A stretch of 64,000 nucleotides of DNA, from NCBI RefSeq assembly GCF_029852145.1, contig NC_079973.1:11304385-11368384 (forward strand), read 5' to 3'. The notes below the pieces were generated by a model that worked only from the letters and a program-made list of their open reading frames with translations, was not told the DNA's origin and made no database searches. The DNA is from Microplitis mediator (Eukaryota; Arthropoda; Insecta; Hymenoptera; Braconidae). Position 1 is the stretch's first letter, and each line of letters opens with the position of its first letter. Shown in pieces: positions 59,088 to 64,000 of the stretch. The position numbers were made by a program, and so were the translations under genes.

Positions 59088-59692
59088 GTGAGTAGAAAAT
59101 TTTATGTATTCTCATGTTAAGCGTTTTAAGCAACACCCGTGTAGAATTCGTTCCACAAAGGTACATCATCGTGAACTTCCCAATTTGAGACAATTCTGAA
59201 CTTTGAGTTGATCATTTTTTGAACTTTGGAAACTTTCAACTCGGAAAAAAGAGCAGTAGAAAAATCACAGTTTTCAGTGCAAAAACAAGGCCCTTGTATA
59301 AAAAACAAAGTAATAGCTTGTACTGTAATAATTGAGTACTTCTTGTAACACAGTTATTACTATTATAGATACCAAATTTTACAGTTTTTGTTGCGGTTTT
59401 AGTTGAATGAAGTTTTATTATGAATGAAACGCTACTGAGGATTCAAAAAAGTCTGATATGAAGCTGTAACAATAACTACGTTTCAGAAATGATGTAATTT
59501 TTACAGTTTCGAAGTAGGATTGCTAATATTTGGAACTGTATTTTTCCGTGGAGTTCAAAAAATTTTTGCTGAGTACTTTTCAGGCATAATTTTCTGAATT
59601 GTTTGAGCGAAAGTAATTCGACTTGAAAATTTGTCTGGTATGAACATTAAAAACAAGGCATTTAAAACAATGAATGCTTTTTGGCTCGTGGT

Positions 59693-59836
59693 ACTCTCTA
59701 AACATGAATTAGTAAAAATAAGTGAATATTCACATAATTCGAAGTGCAAACCAAACCAATAATTTCAAAAAGTGGTTCGGTTGGCACTCAGAATTAGTGA
59801 ATATTCACTTATTTCACTTATTCATGTTTAGAGAGT
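59693..59836. mobile_element. Small TIR element with ACTCTCTAAACATGAATTAG ends
   Basis: ACTCTCTAAACATGAATTAG at the left and TTCATGTTTAGAGAGT at the right. Inside are two GTGAATATTCAC palindromes. It is the short version of the element at 10855-11722. Confidence 0.75.
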
Positions 59837-61273
59837 AAGAGCATTCAAAGAACTAGATCTACAAATTGAAATTTTTGTCGAATTTTTCGTAAGTTCTAGA
59901 AATGATCAACTCAAAATTCATAATTGTTTCAAATTTTGATGTTCGTTGTTATTAAATTTTTTGGAACGGTTTTAATATGGACACCGATAAGATGGAGAAC
60001 TTAAGAGGTGTTTCGTGGAATAGTTAAAAAGAATCACGACTTAACAGAATGGTAGAGCTTGATAGAAGGGTCCAGAGGCTATTATCGCCTTTTGAAGCAC
60101 TGCGAGTGAAAGGTCAGAGATCTCGTGAGAGGTTGCCATTCTTGGGTTTTCATTAGGAGTGCGATTGATTCATAACTCAAAATAAAAATAAGTCTAACAA
60201 TACACACTCTTTATGCTTCTTTTTTTTTTTAAACAAAAGCGATATAATTTTTTTTGACTATTATCTTTTACTCGCTTATAATATATAACACGTTTTATGA
60301 CGTGAATATTCATTTACTAAGAATTGATAACTTTATCACTTCTCTGTTTAACAATATGACTACAATGGGAATCGTTCCATAAATTATTTGAATGTTAATC
60401 GGTTTTTTACATGAGTATAAATATTTTCTCATATATTATAAAATACACTAATTTTGAAAAAACTTTAAGATTATTAACATTCTTATGTTTCCACAAAAAA
60501 TTCATTTTGAGATGTAAATATTGATAAAGAAATATTTTTAGTGTAGGTATTTAAGTGTTGACGATACATTACAGTTTCGGAAACCTGTTATAAGTTACGA
60601 AAAAATTTAGTGACCGCGAAACAATAAATAACACAGTTGAAATATTTAGCTTTAATGTGTCAAAAATTTATGCATCCTTAAAATATTTGTTTGATCGTAA
60701 TATTTATGAGGAAATTATCATGAAAAGAGATGATATAGATGCTACAAAGACCCTTGAAATCGTATTAATCCTTGTGTAACATCATAAAATTAGGCTCCGA
60801 CCAATTGCTTGGAAATAAATTACAGACTCAGCTTTTGAGAAGTTGCTTAGCATTTCTATTTTTTATCTCTTGATATATACTTATTGTATCTAATTATTCA
60901 AGTTAATTACAACTCATTATATAATTTTTTTCATAAATCGATTTTTGTATTTTTTATTATTATTGTCGATTTTATAAACAATTGGGTACAATGGATGTAC
61001 TTAGTTAATAATTATTGTTGTGAATAAATTTCAGAATCATTTATTAATTGCATAACAAAGTCATAACACCATACGGGAATAGATTCAAAATTTAATAATT
61101 TATGATCCGGATTTAACGCGTTAGTAAAATTTCTCGTCATGATAATAAATAATTAGAATATTTATAATTATTTTATATTATTTTTATTTAACAAGGCCCA
61201 ACAGCAGATGCCAATGATAGGGCCATAAGTTGTACAAAGATTCAGGATAACAAAAAAAATATAATATACAGTA

Positions 61274-61675
61274 CACTGTTAAAAATATAATTTGAAAATT
61301 ACAATACAAAAAGAATTGAATTTTCATAACTAGATATTTGAATTGTATTTTCGAAAAAAAAAAAAGGTGCAAATTTAATATACTTAATTTAATAATCAAG
61401 CTGGTATTCAAAATTAAGAAAAAAAAAATATGAATTTTAATAAACGTACTGAAAATTTATACTTGATTTTTAAATTTTCAAAGCAAGTATTGAAAAGACT
61501 AAAACATATATTGAATTATAATAATTCTATTTGAAATTTCATAATACTTATTTGAAAATTCAAAAAAAAGTATTTTAAATTCTTTATGAAATTAGTACTG
61601 AAATTTCAAGCACAAATGTATGTGTTTATTGCGTTATATACAATCTTTGAAAATTCAAACAATTTTTTTACAGTG
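61274..61675. mobile_element. CACTGTTAAAAA-ended TIR element
   Basis: CACTGTTAAAAATATAATTT at the left and AATTTTTTTACAGTG at the right, flanked by TA on both sides. TTTGAAAATT/AATTTTCAAA phrases lie in both halves. No gene. Confidence 0.7.
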
Positions 61676-62819
61676 TATCTATGATGTACTTGAACTAAGT
61701 TGCCTTAAACTAAGTTGAAGTGTTAGATATAATACGTGCTATAATATTTGCAGTTATTTGAGAGCTCGTACATAGAAAATCAATTGATTCCGTAGCATGT
61801 CTATTAATATTATTACAAATAGTTAATAATCTGTACAGTTGAGAGGATTGCGCAAAGTTTGATCTAGGAAAAGGATAAAAAGCATTTTTTGATCTATTAC
61901 ACTGTGACGGAATTATGAACAATACACTGAAAAAATTAGTGTAGTGAATACGGAGTAGATGATTTTTTATTTGTTTAGTCCTCTTGCAGTGAATTTCACA
62001 CCGAAGGGGAATTTTGGAAAATATTAACTATAAAAAAACCGCAGAATGAAATCGCAGTAAAAATTGGAGTAAAATACTGATGCATAGTGAAATTAGGTCT
62101 TTTATTTTTTGACATTTATATTGAGTACGTAAATAATTACAAGTTCCTTTACATATATATACGCGACATAATGTTTAAAAATTATATGCATGATCATGAA
62201 AATTTTCACTTCATTTTTTATAAAAATTTATATTGAATCAGATCGTTAATTAGTAATTAATCTTTATGTCTACTCTAAATAGGTACATATATATGTATAT
62301 ATAATATTCTCTACAAGATGAGAGTTTTTTATCTTCATAGTATGAACGTACGTTCATTAATATTCAATAAACTTTTTTCTTACTATTATACATCGACACA
62401 ATATACGCAAGTAGTTTATATGTATAAAAACAAGTGTATAATATGTAATGTAATTATTTAACTAGATATCATTAACTATATAGTCACGTATAATATAAAT
62501 ATAAAATATTTGATAATACCGAGAAAAAAAAGACGATACAGAATAATCACTTTATTATAATAAAAAATTTTAATTTTTAATCATAGCAAGAAAAGGGAAT
62601 GAGATATGTGAGTAACATTGAAGCAACCATGGGGGGAAATATAGCAGGATTAGATTAGAGATCCCTCTAAAATAGATAATAAATAAGTACTACACATAAT
62701 AAAAAAACGAGAAAATTCCATCATCGAAAAAATACTTCTTCTATTCAATAAATGAGAGTTAGCTTATAAAGTTACTTTGCAAGACTTTTGTGTATGGACG
62801 TGTAATTGCAATTCAAAAT

Positions 62820-64000
62820 TATTAGATCTGATTTTAGTTAAACTGGACTATGTTCAGACTAATTGGTCTGTATTTGAACTAGTTGATCTGTTTTTGATCT
62901 TTTATAAAAATTTTAAGCTGTTTTTGATCTGTTGTTTAAAAAAACAATCACGTTATGGGCAGCCAAAACTAGAGTAATTCTTGAACTTGGAAAAATTTTG
63001 GTTCTAAAAATTTGCAAGTGTTTACCATTTACTCAGTGTCTTTTGTTTAAAAATATCGGCAGTAAATGATAGTTTGAGAACTTTATTTTTTAGTTGTTTA
63101 GACTGAGTGTTTATAATATTGAATAAAAGTAATAAAATTACTGTTACAATGTCAAAATATTTTTCTTAATTACTGGATAAAATCGAAAATATTTTTGCAT
63201 TAGAAACCATCAAAGTTCTTGTGACATCTTAGTACGGGACCGCATTAGCATGTTTTAAATATGAAGAAAATTAATACAAATTTATAAATCTAGATTATTA
63301 TTATTTAGATTTGTAAAGTCCTGTTTTTGATCTAAAGGCGATTAGAAGTAAACTAAAAATTATAGTAGAAAAAGCATGTTTTTGTCTTAAAAACAAATGA
63401 ACACAGACTAATAATTATAACAAATAAGTTTGTTTTCCCGAGTCAAAAAACAAATACTAGTTTTATTCTCAAAAGCCTTGATTCCTTGGATGTTTTATTT
63501 GCCGCAGAAAGTAACTCTACTTTAGTACTAAAAATCCTCAATGAGAACTGTGAGGTCCAAGTGCGAATAATTAATTCATCGATTTTAAATTATAACGAAG
63601 GCCTCAAAATCCTCAATTTTGAGGTTCAAATGCGGATCAAATTATTCCTGCATGTTTTGAGTATTTTGAGGCTCTAATCCAGATTATGTTATTCCAGTTT
63701 AGTCCTCAAAGTGGTAAAATGGGTCGTAACTACTACTTTGAGGACTAAACTAGGATAACTTTCTATACCGTTGTCAATCTTAAATTCTAAATTGATCCTC
63801 AGAAACCTCGTTGAGAACTTTGAGACTTAAATTCCAATTTATTTTTTGACTCGGGCTTAATCTAAAAGTAATTAAAAACAGACTAAATATAATACGAAAA
63901 TAAGTCTGAAATTAGCCTGGATAGGGACGAGTACAGACAAGAACTGACTAAATTTTCATGCACGGAGAAAAATGTTGGCCCGAAATATACCAATTTTTAT
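62820..64000. mobile_element. CCCGGGTC-family element, partial and interrupted
   Basis: From TTAGATCTGATTTTAGTTAA it follows the element at 36131-37125 in the opposite orientation (CTGTTTTTGATCTTTTATAA; TTTTGATCTAAAGGCGATTA; AGTCTGAAATTAGCCTGGAT). It runs past the window edge. Another element is nested at 63437-63855. Confidence 0.65.
63437..63855. mobile_element. Nested CCCGAGTCAAAAAA-ended TIR element
   Basis: CCCGAGTCAAAAAACAAAT at the left and ATTTATTTTTTGACTCGGG-type right end. The interior has CCTCAA/TTGAGG-rich segments such as AAATCCTCAATTTTGAGG. A 63-residue frame inside is not a gene. Confidence 0.7.

Larger units (their letters stand above)
59088..64000 (+). other. Scr intron 1 (5' part)
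   Basis: From the donor at 59088 to the window edge there is no further exon, no homeodomain and no other gene. Repeats inside are listed separately. The rest is AT-rich sequence that may hold Scr enhancers, which cannot be recognised by eye. Confidence 0.7.

Overview
The window is animal DNA. It is very AT-rich and intron-containing, and it holds two adjacent genes of an insect Antennapedia-type Hox complex on the + strand: a complete two-exon fushi tarazu (ftz) gene at 37926-40422 and the first coding exon of Sex combs reduced (Scr) at 58283-59087. The Scr homeodomain exon lies beyond the right edge. Both genes read left to right. This is the colinear arrangement (Antp, ftz, Scr, Dfd in transcription order) expected for a non-inverted insect cluster, so Antp should lie to the left and Dfd to the right, both outside the window. 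An insect is certain from Scr and ftz. A hymenopteran, probably a parasitoid wasp, is my inference from the AT richness, repeat load and gene style; no single residue proves it.

Left of ftz lie three small genes for secreted proteins that do not belong to a Hox complex, all on the + strand: a two-exon chymotrypsin-fold serine protease homologue (7146-9230) with two of three catalytic residues replaced, an intronless bacterial-type PI-PLC-like protein (9673-10680) that also appears to have lost active-site residues, and a six-cysteine knottin-like peptide (17670-18975). Each has a signal peptide or likely signal peptide, and two have a recognisable TATA-type promoter. Their function is unknown; immune, salivary or venom roles are possible.

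Almost all the remaining DNA is non-autonomous mobile DNA: terminal-inverted-repeat (TIR) elements, fold-back elements, tRNA-derived SINE pieces and minisatellites, often nested. The clearest are two hAT-like fold-backs with perfect 8-bp target duplications (15443-16451, 46162-47182), a 4.2-kb TIR element built of TATAAAATTTTA-type sequence (23108-27333), three palindrome arrays with CACGGAAAG ends, several elements starting CCC with 2-bp TA-like duplications, and several with CACTGTAAAAAA ends. Two such elements fill most of the ftz intron. Coding relics of transposons are limited to a piggyBac fragment (3457-3890, minus) and an unnamed transposon-type fragment (51180-51627).

Region by region: 1-7 kb repeats and piggyBac relic; 7-11 kb protease homologue and PI-PLC-like gene; 11-17 kb TIR elements; 17-19 kb knottin gene; 19-37 kb repeats only; 37-41 kb ftz; 41-56 kb repeats; 56-59 kb GC-richer Scr upstream region and exon 1; 59-64 kb Scr intron 1. 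A dispersed repeat carrying a CTCF-like core occurs about six times and may matter for Hox insulation.
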